From positions 442,858-506,857 of the forward strand of contig NC_049986.1 in assembly GCF_000003815.2 (NCBI RefSeq): a stretch of DNA of 64,000 nt, given 5' to 3'. The stretch comes from Branchiostoma floridae. Its lineage: Eukaryota > Chordata > Leptocardii > Amphioxiformes > Branchiostomatidae. Below are positions 11,441-22,394 of this stretch, one piece after another. Within the stretch, counting starts at the first letter, position 1; each line of letters opens with the position of its first letter. A program made the position numbers and the translations under genes. The notes below the pieces were generated by a model. That model ran no database searches. It saw nothing but the letters and a program-made list of their open reading frames with translations, and was not told the origin of the DNA.

Positions 11441-13242
11441 ATTTACCTACTTTTTTACATAGCCTTAAGATACTTAACTTGCAGCTTGTTACTGCATATT
11501 AATCGAGCTACCTGGAACAATATGGTACTTGGATGTAACGTATATAGTGTGTTACCTGGTATCTATATATACGTGACACCTTAGTATGTTAAGATGAGAT
11601 ACAGTACCTGTGAAGCCGATCCTACCTGGTTGGGTCCAAGCACACTTTGCATTGAAATAGAACAGATACATTTTTGTTGTGAATTTGTGGTGACTTTTAT
11701 TAACATCACGAAAGTATATTAACATATGCATATCAACACACCTGTTGCTGAGTTGTAACAAAACTGGTAAATATTTGCCAATCAGCACAGAGGTATACAC
11801 CCCCACCTGTCTATGAGTTGAAACAAATTGTGCTGTTCAAAACTAACAGTTTTGACAGTCTCACACTAAACCAGCCCTGCAGTTCAAAAAAGATAGCCTT
11901 CCTGTGCGAAGGTAACAAGCTGCTAGGGGACCCAAACATACACCACTTGCTGTCGGCCCCATGTGCTATCTAACGCTAAAAATTAAAAAGCATGACAACA
12001 GCACGTCCATAACTCGAGATATCCATATCGGAAGTTCCGCTGCAATAACAAGCCGCTAGGAGGCACAAAATGCAGGCGGTCTTGAGTGATGGCGCTTTTC
12101 CACAAATACACACAGAATTCGAAACGCTACCCAAAATATAAAGTGAAGCTTCTTGGCGAAGGTAACAATAGGAACAATGCAGTCGTAGATTCGAGCAAAA
12201 CTGCACAGTGCAGTGTGGTGATTAGGGTCTCAGACATGAAGTAAAGATATTGAACGTAGCGTATGGGGTTAACACTTTCCTCTTTGAGCCCAAATTGAGG
12301 ATATTTGCATCATTCTCGGAGCGAACCTAGTATTAAAAGTTTGTATCCATTATCTTTAAGATTATTTGTAAACCTTATATAATACTTGTACAGTAACTTT
12401 TATACTTATCATCTTGTAAAAATGATGCGGAATAGAACGTATGGTATACAGAATATTTTGCACAATGGTTCTGTACCTGTGTTTGTTGGTTAGTCTGTCG
12501 ACCAAAATAGCATAATGGATCCTATACTTATATCACGTCAATGGACGTCATTGTTGGCTGACGAAATGATTTCATTCTCAAATATATTTCATAACTAATT
12601 ATTTTTCATAGATAACAACATGTGCTAATTACAGATACATGTATGTAATTTGCTTGTGTCACTGAAACAGAACTTCCCTTTTTCTTTTTACCTTCACATA
12701 CCATGATATAAGGGATAAGTGGCATGGGCCATGCGAAATGACATGCAAAAATGCAAATTAGCACATAATGTGCATGATTCAGGAGACGAATATGTAATTC
12801 TAGTGTTTCCATGTTGTGACTTTAATACACGTAATCTATGTAATTTAAAGGTTATGGAAGGTGAAACATATCAGATAATGATTATGAAAATGAGATTCTG
12901 ATTTGCATAATTAATGTCAAAGTACAAAAATTCTAAAGTGCAATGTGCAAATTAATTGTGCACCACTATGTATAGATTGTGCAAATGCGCAAGTCATTTT
13001 CTTAATTCAGGACAAAATGTCATCATAAAATGCAGCTAAACGAAAGTATCTGCACACGTGTTAACTTAAACGTGTCAATTACAGCTTCATTTGCATAATG
13101 AATGAGACTAGATGACACTATAAATCTGCAAGAGCTAAAAATATTTAATGGAGGTATGATGTGATTTGTACGAAGCAAAAGTAATGTAACTTATAGGTTT
13201 ATTGGAGATGCAAATCACTAGAAGGATGCAAATCACTGGAAA

Positions 13243-13540
13243 TCCCTAGCGATTTCGCCCCAAGAGGGTAAGGGGGGGGGCGAAAACACTAGCGATTTCG
13301 CCCGGGGGGGGGGGGGACGATATCACTAGCGAATTCGCCCCGGGGGGGGGGCGATATCACTAGCGATTTCGCCCCGGTGGGGGGCGATATCACTAGCGAT
13401 TTCGCCCCGGGAGGGGGGCGAAATCACCCGAGGGGGGCGAGATGGGGGGGCGAAATCGCTAGTGATCCTGCCCCGGGGGGGGCGAAAACACTAGTGATTT
13501 TGCCCCCGGGGGGGCGATATCACGGGGGGGCGAGAACGCT
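13243..13540. repeat. Right subterminal G/C-tract array
   Basis: About eight to ten units of CTAGCGATTTCGCCCC followed by 6-13 G and GGCGA(T/A)A. Each unit is close to self-complementary (GCGAAATCGC) and carries long G runs. The open frame over it is not a gene. Confidence 0.88.
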
Positions 13541-13805
13541 GTCACACCGGCGTAAGTGGGGCCAGCTGGTAGTGGTGGGGCGGGTGCATAGAGGCGGGAG
13601 GGCGCGCGTTAGGCAGGGGATCGGTAACGTCAACTCCTATTTGCGAAGCTTCTCGAGCTGGTTTCCCAGGGTAGAGGAATCCAGGTGTAGGTATATCAGT
13701 AGTTACACGGTATCAGAAGACGTATAAAAACTCAACACCACCTACCTAAAAAAGCAAGTACGATGTCACACCACATTCCTAAGTATCTAGTGTTTCTCCC
13801 CTCAG

Positions 13806-14734
13806 AAGCGGATACTTTCCTCGGGCTTGTGAAGTTACATATGCTGATCCTGGAGAAGTACAGGATTTCCATCGTGTCCCAACATGCCTTCCGTGGTCTA
13901 CACCTGCTTAAACACCTGCGATTGTCTCACAACCGCCTGACGTCAGTGCCCGTTGACGCGCTTCTACGACCCGAATCATTGTGGATGGCAGACCTGCAGA
14001 TGAATCACATCACTAAGATCGACAGGGATGTCGTGCATTTGTCGCGAAACCAGCGCTTGAGTCTTCAGATCGGACACAACAAGCTGAGGTGTGACAAGAA
14101 TCTAACATGGTTCGCCTGCGCCCTGTCTTACCTGACGTTCATTTCTCAGCACGACGTTCTGAGGTGCGCATTTCCTCCTGAACTCTCGGGAACCAGCCTA
14201 ACTGCCATGAGAAAATATCTCTGCCAAACCAGCACGGAGAGGCCGCAGCGAGGGTCCAAACCCTTCAGCGAACCGTCTCTGACACCAACTTCAACGATAA
14301 TGGAGTCAACAAGTCCTCAAATCTTCAACACCCATCCGTACACCGACACCATCCCAACTGAGGGCTATACAGAAATGCCGCAAACCATGTCAGTCATTGA
14401 GCGCACGACACTGATGGACTATGCCATTACTAATGAGGGAAATCCCTTCATCAATGAGGATGTCAATATCACCTCCATCATTGCCATGGTCGGCGCTGTT
14501 GTCCTGTCGATAACAGCAGCTGTTTACTTCATCTTCAAACTCTGTAGTGGAACAGATCTGCCTCACGAACAAGCTTCATCCACTGAAACGGAGACTCATA
14601 ATATCCAGCCGTACGCAGTGGCCTATGCCGACTCGGCAGAACTACGAGGATCGGACGGAAGCTCAGCCACAAGCGGAAGAAACATCCCTGGTCGTCACAG
14701 AATCCCAGAAAGGAGCAAATACATGATTACATGA
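13806..14734 (+). CDS. Leucine-rich-repeat transmembrane protein, exon 2 (to stop)
   Basis: Terminal exon of the gene begun at 10075. Exons 1 and 2 total 1341 bases, giving 446 aa. It continues the leucine-rich repeats (HAFRGLHLLKHLRLSHNRL and similar) and closes them with a C-terminal cap whose four cysteines fall at about residues 233, 242, 258 and 277. A Ser/Thr/Pro-rich juxtamembrane stalk follows (about 280-355), then one transmembrane helix (about 361-383, IIAMVGAVVLSITAAVYFIF) and a cytoplasmic tail of about 60 residues without a TIR, death or kinase domain. The family is the large class of single-pass LRR surface proteins used for adhesion or recognition; the ligand is unknown. The acceptor CTCAG at 13801-13805 and the phase match to exon 1 fix the start. 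Confidence 0.88.
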
Positions 14735-14826
14735 ATACAGGATTAAAATATAAACATGTCGGACAGCATCGATATACTAATGTCAACATCAATTCAAAAG
14801 TCGAAAAAGAAGACTGTGAAAACAAA

Positions 14827-14832
14827 AATAAA
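14827..14832 (+). promoter_or_regulatory. Polyadenylation signal of the LRR gene
   Basis: AATAAA lies 93 bases after the stop, a normal distance for a short 3' UTR. Confidence 0.65.
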
Positions 14833-14834
14833 GA

Positions 14835-15790
14835 ATCTTTTGTTCGGCATTCAATACTCTGTGTTTGTCATTTGTTTTACCTTCCAGACCACTTCATAAT
14901 GAAGGTAATTTTTTTGGCCAATTTTTTTTCGGACGCTCGCGAAAACGTTAAAACAGGCCGGAGCATAACCTCTGCTTGGAGAGTAGTTGCGTGTGCGTTT
15001 GCGTGCATGTGTTTGACGCACAAGGACAGCCTTAAGCTTTACATCCTGCAATTTGGAAGTAGGACGACGCTTAGATGGCTACAGAAAACCAGACTAAGGA
15101 ACAATAATCACGGCAAGGAGTCATTCAACCTAACATTATGGCTGACTGCTGCGTCACAATGCCGAGTCTGGCGCAAAATTTCTATCTTTATACGAATTCC
15201 TTCCAGGGTTCGAGGGACTGAACTGATACGTGGCTACGTAGCTACAGGTATTTATGGAAATATGGCCATAACTACAAATAACTTTTATGGATTCTGAAGC
15301 TCCGAATGGAATACTCCGAATTCAAACATAACCCAACAGTGCAAAAAATAGGTAACTTTAAAAATGATGACTAAATTTTCAAAATAGAGATTTCAAATAT
15401 TGTATGATAGTACCTAAGACTACACTCAAGGCTACCAAGGTACTGCGTATCTGCAATTACTCATGACAAGCTCTACATCTAAGTAAACACCCATGGCTAC
15501 CAAAGTACTAATAGTAGTGTCACTTAATAACTAAGTTATAAACTCAAGGCTTCCACACAACATATTTCCTAATTTTCTTTATATCTTGACCATCTCTTTT
15601 GGGAACAAAAATTTATTGTTTTCATTTCAAAATCGGGGGGAAATAGAACAATGCGCGTGTAGATGCCGTCCATGATTTAACCTAGCACAACCTAACCAAA
15701 AACTAAAACTAAATCAAAGCCTAAGTAACATTTCCACTCATTAGACTTGCATAGAGGATGTCTATCCACTGACCTAGTTGCCTGTTGGTG
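14835..15790. other. Intergenic, no gene seen
   Basis: The open frame 14731-15297 overlaps the LRR stop and has no domain or compositional support. No repeat was recognised up to 15790. Confidence 0.5.
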
Positions 15791-15795
15791 CTTAG

Positions 15796-15918
15796 GCCAT
15801 GTTGATTTGATTATATGGATGACATCCTCTGGGAACTCCAAAATTGATGCGAGCGAGCGAATAAAAAAAAAGTTTGGCCAAAAAAAAAAGTTGGCTTCAG
15901 TATGAAATCAATGTGGCC
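15796..15918 (+). mobile_element. MITE family R1, copy A
   Basis: GGCCATGTTGATTT at 15796-15809 and AAATCAATGTGGCC at 15905-15918 are inverted ends of a 123-bp element. Its core includes ATTATATGGATGACATCC and GAGCGAGCGAATAAAAA. Related copies lie at about 20222-20301 (-), 50140-50225 (+) and 56010-56092 (-). Confidence 0.65.
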
Positions 15919-16289
15919 AGGAAGGTTGAACATAGGACTACAGACACATGGTATGCTATACCAACAGTTAGATGTTGCGACCAGTACATCATACGAGTGC
16001 AAAACATTTTTTTCTTCTTGGACCAATCCGAAAAAAACAAACCTGAAAAAAAAGTCAGACGAACGGGTTTCGCCAATTGCAAAATGGACACAATATGTCG
16101 GCGGGTGTTTGGGGTCTCACCGGGCCAAGAAGACAACAAAAGCGAAGTGAGTCGAGGTTATAGTCACTTGTACCAAGTTTCTGCAGTCAAAGGTAGAGAC
16201 TAAAATGCCAGTGGTAGTCCAATAATCCTCCAAAGAGATTCCTTTGTAGCAAAATTGACCAATTACCATTGTTTTGAGTATTGTCAGTT

Positions 16290-19200
16290 ATCAAGTTTCC
16301 ACAGACAATCAGGTTCAGGTTCAGGTGGGATAGGCGGCGCTTTTACAGCAGCCCCACCTTACTTTAGCTCCTGCACTTCTCAGGCCCAAAAAGTGTGTTC
16401 CTAGTGCAGAAAGTTACCATCGAGGGGGAATCTACAAGGAGAAACGAGTAGTTAGGGGTTTTCCAACTTTTGACTCTCCCTTTGAAGCGTTTTCGCCTTA
16501 ATTGACGGAGATTTTCGACATGATCCTGGAGTGACGCCGACCGTGGGGAGGGAAGATACTACAAGACAAAGGAATTCCCCATATTCCACCCTGCTAGGCA
16601 GCGTCCTAAGGAGCGTTGTCCTTGGATACCAGAGTACATCATCCTGACCATGGCAAGTTTGAACAATCTCCATACGCTTTAACGTATACGTCATGTTTGG
16701 ATCGGGAAAATCGGACAAACCAGCAACGTTTTACCTGTTTGTTTGTGTATGCTGCGTGGCGGGGTTACTCCAGGTCACACCGAACATAATGTCTTTAAAG
16801 CAGCTGGTCTACTCGTCGACAACTCTTCGAGCCCTGCGATCATACAGTAAACTTACACATGCAGTAAAACGTTCTCTCATCGATTGTGGTATCAAAAGAG
16901 TTTTCCATGCGAGAGGATGTCGAGGGGGAAGAAACTTGGCTCGTCAGATCACCACCCGAGTTACGAACCGAATTAACCCCGTTAACAACAACAATGACAC
17001 ATGGCGAAGGACACGCAATCGGGTTATCTGTGAAGTAAAGCCCAAGAAAGACACAACTCATGTCACACAAGCTACAACTCCCTCTGTATGCCTGTGCAAC
17101 CCCAGATCTCTCGTCAACAAGCTGGACGAGTACCAAAGCTACCTGTCAGACCACCGTGTGGATATTGGTGTAGTGGCTGAATCATGGTTCTCCCCAACAA
17201 TCCCTGAGTCCTGTCTTTTTATTGAAGGGTATACACTCTTCTCCAAGTGCCGTACAACAAGAAGAGGCGGAGGGGTGGCCGTGTACGTAAGGGATTCCAT
17301 ACCTGCTGGACTGGTACCAGATATTACTGTTCCTCCTGAGCTAGAGTGTATATGGGTGTCAGTAAGACCGAGACGTCTGCCCAGAGGGGTGTCACAAGTT
17401 GTCGTGGGCGCCGTCTACAACCCGCCATCCTCACCTCACCAGGAACTGCTACTAGAACACCTCGTCTCTGTCACAGATGACATACGAACACGTAACCCTG
17501 ATGCCGGAATAATTCTGTTGGGAGACTTCAACCACCTGGATATAGGTCAACTCTGCAACGGAAACAACCTATCCCAGGTCGTGAAAGAACCAACGAGAGG
17601 ACAGGCTATGTTAGACCTGATTATCACCAATCTAGAGAAACACTACAAAATTCCCCAAGTATGCAGCCCTTTGGGTTTGAGTGATCACAGCACGGTTTTG
17701 TGGGAACCGCAAATAACAAGGAAAGAGAACTTTACCAAGTGCAAGACAGTGAGACCTATCCGCGACTCTGACCGCCGAGACTTTGGCCAATGGATATGTT
17801 CTCAATCCTGGGATGAAGTGTACACATCCCCTACCTGTGCCAGCAAAGCCGCGACGTTCTACACAACAATGGAAGATGCTATAAACAAGTTCTTCCCAAC
17901 CAAGCAGGTGACAATGCACAACAATGACAAGCCGTGGTTAAAACCAGAGATCAAGGACATGATTCGTCGACGACAGAAGGCATTCTCAGAAAACAAGACT
18001 GCCTTATGGAAATACCTGCGTAACAAGGTGAACAGAGAAGTAAAAAAGGCGCGTAAGTCTTTCTACCGGGACAGGATACAAAACCTTAAGGTAGACAGTC
18101 CGGCGGATTGGTACAGAGAGATAAAGACCATCCTGAATATACAGCAGTCAGAGCTCTCACTCAACATCCCCGGTCAAGACGAAGCAGACAACACTTTCAT
18201 CGCAAACCACATCAACAAGAAGTTTGCAGAGGTGGCACAGGGAAGACCGCCCCTGGATCTGGAACAGTTACCAGCATACAGGCCCGTCAAGTCATGTCCA
18301 CCTGAGGTAAACGTGTGGGATACCTACAACCGTCTGCGCAAACTGAAGGCCGGCAAGGCGTCAGGGCCAGACCAGTTGAGTGCTAGAATCCTGAAGGAAT
18401 TCGCATGTGAAATAAGTGGTCCGGTCACGGACATTATGAATGCTTCTTTCAAGGAAGGCTACGTCCCACAGGTATGGAAAGACGCCACAGTAGTGCCCTT
18501 ACCCAAGTCACAACCTCCATCAGTCGACAAACTCAGACCAGTCTCTCTCACATCTCAACTCGCCAAGGTCACCGAGTCCTTCGTTTCGAACTGGATTATG
18601 GAGGACATAAGTGCGTCACTGGACCAGCAGCAGTTTGGTTGCCTGAGAGGCCGCTCTACAACACTGTATCTGGTCAGCTTGATAGACTTCCTCTGTAGGG
18701 AATCTGAAAAGGCCAAGAACATTTGCACAATGGTTATGACAGACTTTTCGAAAGCCTTTGATAGAATAGACCACACTTTAGCCATTCAGAAGCTGTTACG
18801 ACTCGGAGTCCGGGGGGAACTAATCCCGTGGGTCTGCGACTTTCTAACCCAGCGGCGGCAAAGAGTTCGCTATGGAGGCCAACTCTCTGACTGGGAGGTA
18901 CTGACCTGTTCAGTGCCACAAGGGACGCTCCTAAGTCCGTTAATTTTTCTAGTGGTGTTTGATGACGCTATGAGGGACGCACTGATTAATCAGTGGAAAT
19001 ATGTTGATGACCTGTCCATGGCAGAATCGCGCCACTACCTTGAACCATCATCAATGCAGAATGAACTGGACGGTTTCACTGACTGGTCTCGCAATAACCA
19101 CATGTTACTTAACCCAGATAAATGTCAAGTCATCACTTTCTGCTTTATGAAATGTCCACCCCCGCCGCCAGTACTCACCATTAATGTATTACCCCTCGAG

Positions 19201-19980
19201 GTTGTGCCAATCACGCTTCTGTTGGGGGTGTGGCTTCAGAAAGACTTGAAATGGGAGACGCAGGTCACCAGAATGATAGGGAAAGCTAACGGTCGGCTTT
19301 TCTTCTTGCGGAAGCTTAAACATTTCAACCTACCCACTCAGGACCTTGTCACCATTTTCACATCGTTTGTGCGACCAGTTCTGGAGTATTGCGCGCCAGT
19401 TTGGCATCCGGGCCTCACCAGTGCACAGTCGGACAGGCTTGAAGCAGTACAGCGGAGAGCTGTTCGGACAATACTTGGCAGGCGCTTCACTAACTACGAA
19501 CAAGCCAGGATGAACTTAAACATTCCACTGCTGTCGGACCGCAGGCGAGAGCTGTGTTTTAAGTTCGGAACGTACTTGGAAAGACACAGACCGTCATTGC
19601 TGCCACCGAAGGGATCGGACTATCACAACAGATCAACCAGAAACTGTGACAAATACCGACATGTCAAATGTAGGACAGACAGACTAAGAAACTCGCCGAT
19701 CCCCTACGTTGTGCGCCTTTTGAATGCCTAATGACCTTATCTCTAAGGATATCTGTTGTGTCTAAAAGTGTTGATACACGCACTTAATTTGATTTTATTA
19801 ATGTCAGAATTTTAATTGTTATTTAAATGTTGTTAAACGATATAATTGATGATACAGATGTTTTAATTTTCTAGAATAAGCTCTGGCTGGACAAGAATTA
19901 TTTGTATGATATCCGCAATTCAGCCAAACAGGCTGCGAGTGATTTCTTTTACCAATAAACCATTCATCATCATCATCATC
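16290..19980 (+). mobile_element. Non-LTR retrotransposon, apparently near full length
   Basis: The element contains a 1012-codon intact frame (16693-19731) and ends with a 3' UTR, an AATAAACC motif near 19955 and an (ATC)n tail at about 19962-19980. The 5' limit is uncertain. GC-richer sequence from about 16300, including a GTTCAG repeat, may be its 5' UTR. The end-fused endonuclease/RT architecture fits the CR1/L2-like group. The clade is inferred from the type of C-terminal motifs, not from a tree. Confidence 0.7.
16693..19731 (+). CDS. Retrotransposon ORF2: endonuclease plus reverse transcriptase
   Basis: A 1012-aa protein that nicks target DNA and copies its own RNA from the nick. Residues about 130-335 form an AP-type endonuclease with AESW, GDFNH and LSDHS motifs. 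Residues about 540-800 form the reverse transcriptase (GKASGPDQ, MTDFSKAFD, VPQGTLLSP, YVDDL), so the catalytic aspartates are present. The C-terminal part contains VRPVLEYCAPVWHPGL and the usual basic tail ending RNSPIPYVVRLLNA. No frameshift or stop interrupts it, so the copy could be recent and active. The N-terminal 120 residues carry no recognised domain. A second methionine about 33 codons in is an alternative start. No RNase H domain or gag-like ORF1 was recognised in this window. Confidence 0.9.
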   Translation: MFGSGKSDKPATFYLFVCVCCVAGLLQVTPNIMSLKQLVYSSTTLRALRSYSKLTHAVKRSLIDCGIKRVFHARGCRGGRNLARQITTRVTNRINPVNNNNDTWRRTRNRVICEVKPKKDTTHVTQATTPSVCLCNPRSLVNKLDEYQSYLSDHRVDIGVVAESWFSPTIPESCLFIEGYTLFSKCRTTRRGGGVAVYVRDSIPAGLVPDITVPPELECIWVSVRPRRLPRGVSQVVVGAVYNPPSSPHQELLLEHLVSVTDDIRTRNPDAGIILLGDFNHLDIGQLCNGNNLSQVVKEPTRGQAMLDLIITNLEKHYKIPQVCSPLGLSDHSTVLWEPQITRKENFTKCKTVRPIRDSDRRDFGQWICSQSWDEVYTSPTCASKAATFYTTMEDAINKFFPTKQVTMHNNDKPWLKPEIKDMIRRRQKAFSENKTALWKYLRNKVNREVKKARKSFYRDRIQNLKVDSPADWYREIKTILNIQQSELSLNIPGQDEADNTFIANHINKKFAEVAQGRPPLDLEQLPAYRPVKSCPPEVNVWDTYNRLRKLKAGKASGPDQLSARILKEFACEISGPVTDIMNASFKEGYVPQVWKDATVVPLPKSQPPSVDKLRPVSLTSQLAKVTESFVSNWIMEDISASLDQQQFGCLRGRSTTLYLVSLIDFLCRESEKAKNICTMVMTDFSKAFDRIDHTLAIQKLLRLGVRGELIPWVCDFLTQRRQRVRYGGQLSDWEVLTCSVPQGTLLSPLIFLVVFDDAMRDALINQWKYVDDLSMAESRHYLEPSSMQNELDGFTDWSRNNHMLLNPDKCQVITFCFMKCPPPPPVLTINVLPLEVVPITLLLGVWLQKDLKWETQVTRMIGKANGRLFFLRKLKHFNLPTQDLVTIFTSFVRPVLEYCAPVWHPGLTSAQSDRLEAVQRRAVRTILGRRFTNYEQARMNLNIPLLSDRRRELCFKFGTYLERHRPSLLPPKGSDYHNRSTRNCDKYRHVKCRTDRLRNSPIPYVVRLLNA

Positions 19981-20221
19981 AGGTCCGGACCTGGAAATGA
20001 TCCTCTGGACCTGAACGGGACCTATCCTGAATTTACTGGTACAAACCGTACATGGTCCAATAATTCTTTTTTTTCTTTCTGTCCTTTCACATCTTATTCT
20101 TTGACTTAAGATTTATTTTGGCATTCTATGGCATCAGTTATCTGTTTTCTGATACTTTTTTTTCAATCTACGGAATATTTGTGCTCATTTTACAGCTGCT
20201 TTGCACAATTTACTGTGTGGT

Positions 20222-20301
20222 CCAAAATTTTCTTTTTTTTGGAAATGGCCGAAAATTGGTGCGAGCGCGGATGTCATCCATATAATCAAATCAACGTGGC
20301 C
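20222..20301 (-). mobile_element. MITE family R1, copy B
   Basis: Reverse complement of the R1 core (GTTGATTTGATTATATGGATGACATCC... then a poly-A-like stretch). One inverted end (AAATCAACGTGGCC) is clear and the other is degraded. Confidence 0.55.
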
Positions 20302-20930
20302 TTATATACAATGCAGTTCAGTTCAGTTCAGGTCGTCCTCATACGAGGTGCCATTAACAATGCGGTAGTGGGAAATAAACATATTTGACATTATTACGAG
20401 ACATGTTGGACACTGGTCGTTGGATGCTCTCTTTGCCCCCGATAGATCTCCATGGAGATTAGGTTCGAATAGTGTCCATGAGATTCGTCGGATACAGGTC
20501 CAAGGTTCAGGTATAAGGTAGAAGTATTTTAATACAAATTTACAAGTTTGATGGTTTAGATCCGCCATATATAAGATAGAATCTAGTGCACACCCATTAG
20601 AAGTTTCGTTACAATACGACCATACGTTAAAAAGTTACACGAATATACGCGTGTTTTCTACTAACAAGAATCGTCACACATGCCGTAATTGACACGAGTT
20701 ATTGCCGTATTTCAACCAGGTCACGGTTGTTACCTCAGATAAGTCGAAAGGTCAACAGCAACTGACATCTAAAAGAGACCTAGAGTATGGGAAAGATTAA
20801 ACATCGCCATCACATACCCATAGACGACAGAAACTGCAAAACCGCGCATTGTTCCTATCAGTGTGTATTACACAAGCACGATTGTCTGAAATAACAGGAA
20901 GCCCTCATTTGCACATGTGTCAGTAACGAG
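20302..20930. other. Intergenic, short CAGTT repeats, no gene
   Basis: A short CAGTT repeat lies at about 20313-20330. No coding signal. From about 20880 homology to the locus at 47.6 kb begins. Confidence 0.5.
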
Positions 20931-20934
20931 TCCT

Positions 20935-20962
20935 GATTGGTCAGACCGTTTTGGATTTGCAT
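20935..20962 (+). promoter_or_regulatory. Promoter elements of ZNF-B: CCAAT box plus octamer
   Basis: GATTGG (inverted CCAAT, 20935-20940) and ATTTGCAT (octamer, 20955-20962) lie 14 bases apart. The same pair, order and spacing class occurs upstream of the inverted zinc-finger locus at 47514-47542. No TATA box was seen. NF-Y and POU factors bind such sites in animals; use here is inference. Confidence 0.6.
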
Positions 20963-20974
20963 AACAGTCAAACT

Positions 20975-21105
20975 TGTCTGTCTGGTATGTCTGGAGCTTT
21001 CGGAGTAGACCCGTACACACTTCTGTGTCCAAATCCAAGCAAGAGAGCTGTATGTATCTCTTTGTCTTATTAGGAAAGGGACTCATTACCGCCAGTATTC
21101 ACAAG
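20975..21105 (+). other. Non-coding first exon of ZNF-B (predicted)
   Basis: The segment after the CCAAT/octamer pair ends at ATTCACAAG|GTACTG. The homologous segment at 47374 ends ATTCACAAG|GTAAGA, so the donor is conserved between diverged copies. The start of the exon is only an estimate. It would splice to 23688, 19 bases before the ATG. Confidence 0.5.
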
Positions 21106-21836
21106 GTACTGTTGTCTTTATTTCTATCCTCTAGTCTGTCGACTGCCCTTGTTTAGTAATAGTGTACCAACCGTTTCGTTCAGTATATAATTCACTCGCT
21201 CACACAAAGAAATAGCCTCTGCTTGACTCCACATGTCGCTAGAAAATTGTAAACATTGGCGAAATTGACAGGTAACACATTATGTCATATGTCTCTAACT
21301 GTAGGTTTTGTCCGGCTTATTCACCTGGTATGTTGTCTATTTGACAAATTTCTAGTATTTTCTGGTGACATGTGGAGCTTAGTAGAAGCAAGGAGTTTTA
21401 TAAAAAGCTTTTTAAAAAGCCTTCAAAAAAGCTTCTTGGTAGAAGCTAACAAATGGAAACAGTGTGTATTTGCCTCAGTACGATGTTTTGTGTCCGTCGG
21501 TGACCTTTCAAAATCACTGACCGATAGAAAAAGGCTAAATATCCGTCATCTCCAAGCAGATTTATATACGTATACCGGACGCAGGGCTGTATCTAAAGAG
21601 CCAAACTGTGTCTAACTCACTCCGGAGATGTTGAACTACCTGTAACATCCATGACCTTTGACCGCTGTTAGGTTAGACCATACGAGAGGTGGGGCTTGCA
21701 TACACTAACTTGTTAGTCAAGCCCTGATTGGTTGAGGCTGGTGGGAGCAGTCCTATCATTGACTAAGTAGATATTCTATTGTTATGTTAGTTTAGCTTAG
21801 GAGGGGCAATTGCCTGCTCGGTCAGTTTGAGACCTT

Positions 21837-22394
21837 GGAGTCAGGTATGTGAACGTGTTATATAGTCCCTCTGTAGCATGTAAGGTTGTGTAGTTTGTAG
21901 TGTAATACTTTGATTATGGAGTCAGGTATGTGAACGTGTTATATAGTCCCTCTGTAGCATGTAAGGTTGTGTAGTTTGTAGTTTAATACTTTGGTTATGG
22001 AGTCAGGTATGTGAACGTGTTAGATAGTCCCTCTGTTGCATGTAATGTTGTGTACTTTGTATTGTAACACTTTGATTATGGAGTCAGGTATGTGAACGTG
22101 TTAGATAGTCCCTCTGTGGCATGTAAGGTTGTGTAGTTTGTAGTGTAATACTTTAATTATGGAGTCAGGTATGTGAACGTGTTAGATAGTCCCTCTGTAG
22201 CATGTAAGGTTGTGTAGTTTGTAGTGTAATACTTTAATTATGGAGTCAGGTATGTGAACGTGTTAGATAGTCCCTCTGTGGCATGTAAGGTTGTGTAGTT
22301 TGTAGTGTAATACTTTGATTATGGATTCAGGTATGTGAACGTGTTAGATAGTCCCTCTGTAGCATGTAAGGTTGTGTAGTTTGTAGTGTAATAC
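21837..22394 (+). repeat. 81-bp satellite, about 7 copies, in the ZNF-B intron
   Basis: Units start with GGAGTCAGGTATGTGAACG at 21837, 21918, 21999, 22080, 22161 and 22242, with a variant at 22323: an exact 81-bp period with few substitutions. Two copies of the same unit lie in inverted orientation at 46522-46683. Each unit contains CAGGTATGTG, which looks like a splice-donor motif. Confidence 0.95.

Larger units (their letters stand above)
10901..13673. mobile_element. 2.8-kb terminal-inverted-repeat element in the LRR intron
   Basis: The ends are inverted: TACCCTGGGAAA at 10901 and TTTCCCAGGGTA ending at 13673. The match continues inward for roughly 150 bp in diverged form (shared blocks around GGGATCGGTAA, GCGCGCG, GCCAGCTGGT and CACACCGG). 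Both arms then run into G/C-tract arrays. A TA target duplication is possible if the end is read as CCCTGGGAAA. I see no transposase, so it is non-autonomous. The superfamily is not assigned. Confidence 0.72.
10487..13805 (+). other. Intron of the leucine-rich-repeat gene
   Basis: A 3319-bp phase-1 intron from GTAAGT to TTTCTCCCCTCAG. About 84 percent of it is one inverted-repeat element (10901-13673). Within that element the region 11880-12190 carries the 'gcgaaggtaacaa(g/t)...' motif noted at about 3600. Confidence 0.8.

Noticed and set aside
13377-13727. Gly-rich frame over the G/C array
   Set aside because: Low-complexity translation of the subterminal repeat array of a mobile element.
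14731-15297. A 188-codon frame after the LRR gene
   Set aside because: It overlaps the LRR stop and the AATAAA signal, and has no recognisable domain.
21837-22394. Considered the 81-bp array as a coding repeat of 27 codons
   Set aside because: Stops occur in every unit in the frames checked, and the inverted twin has only two units; it is an intronic satellite.
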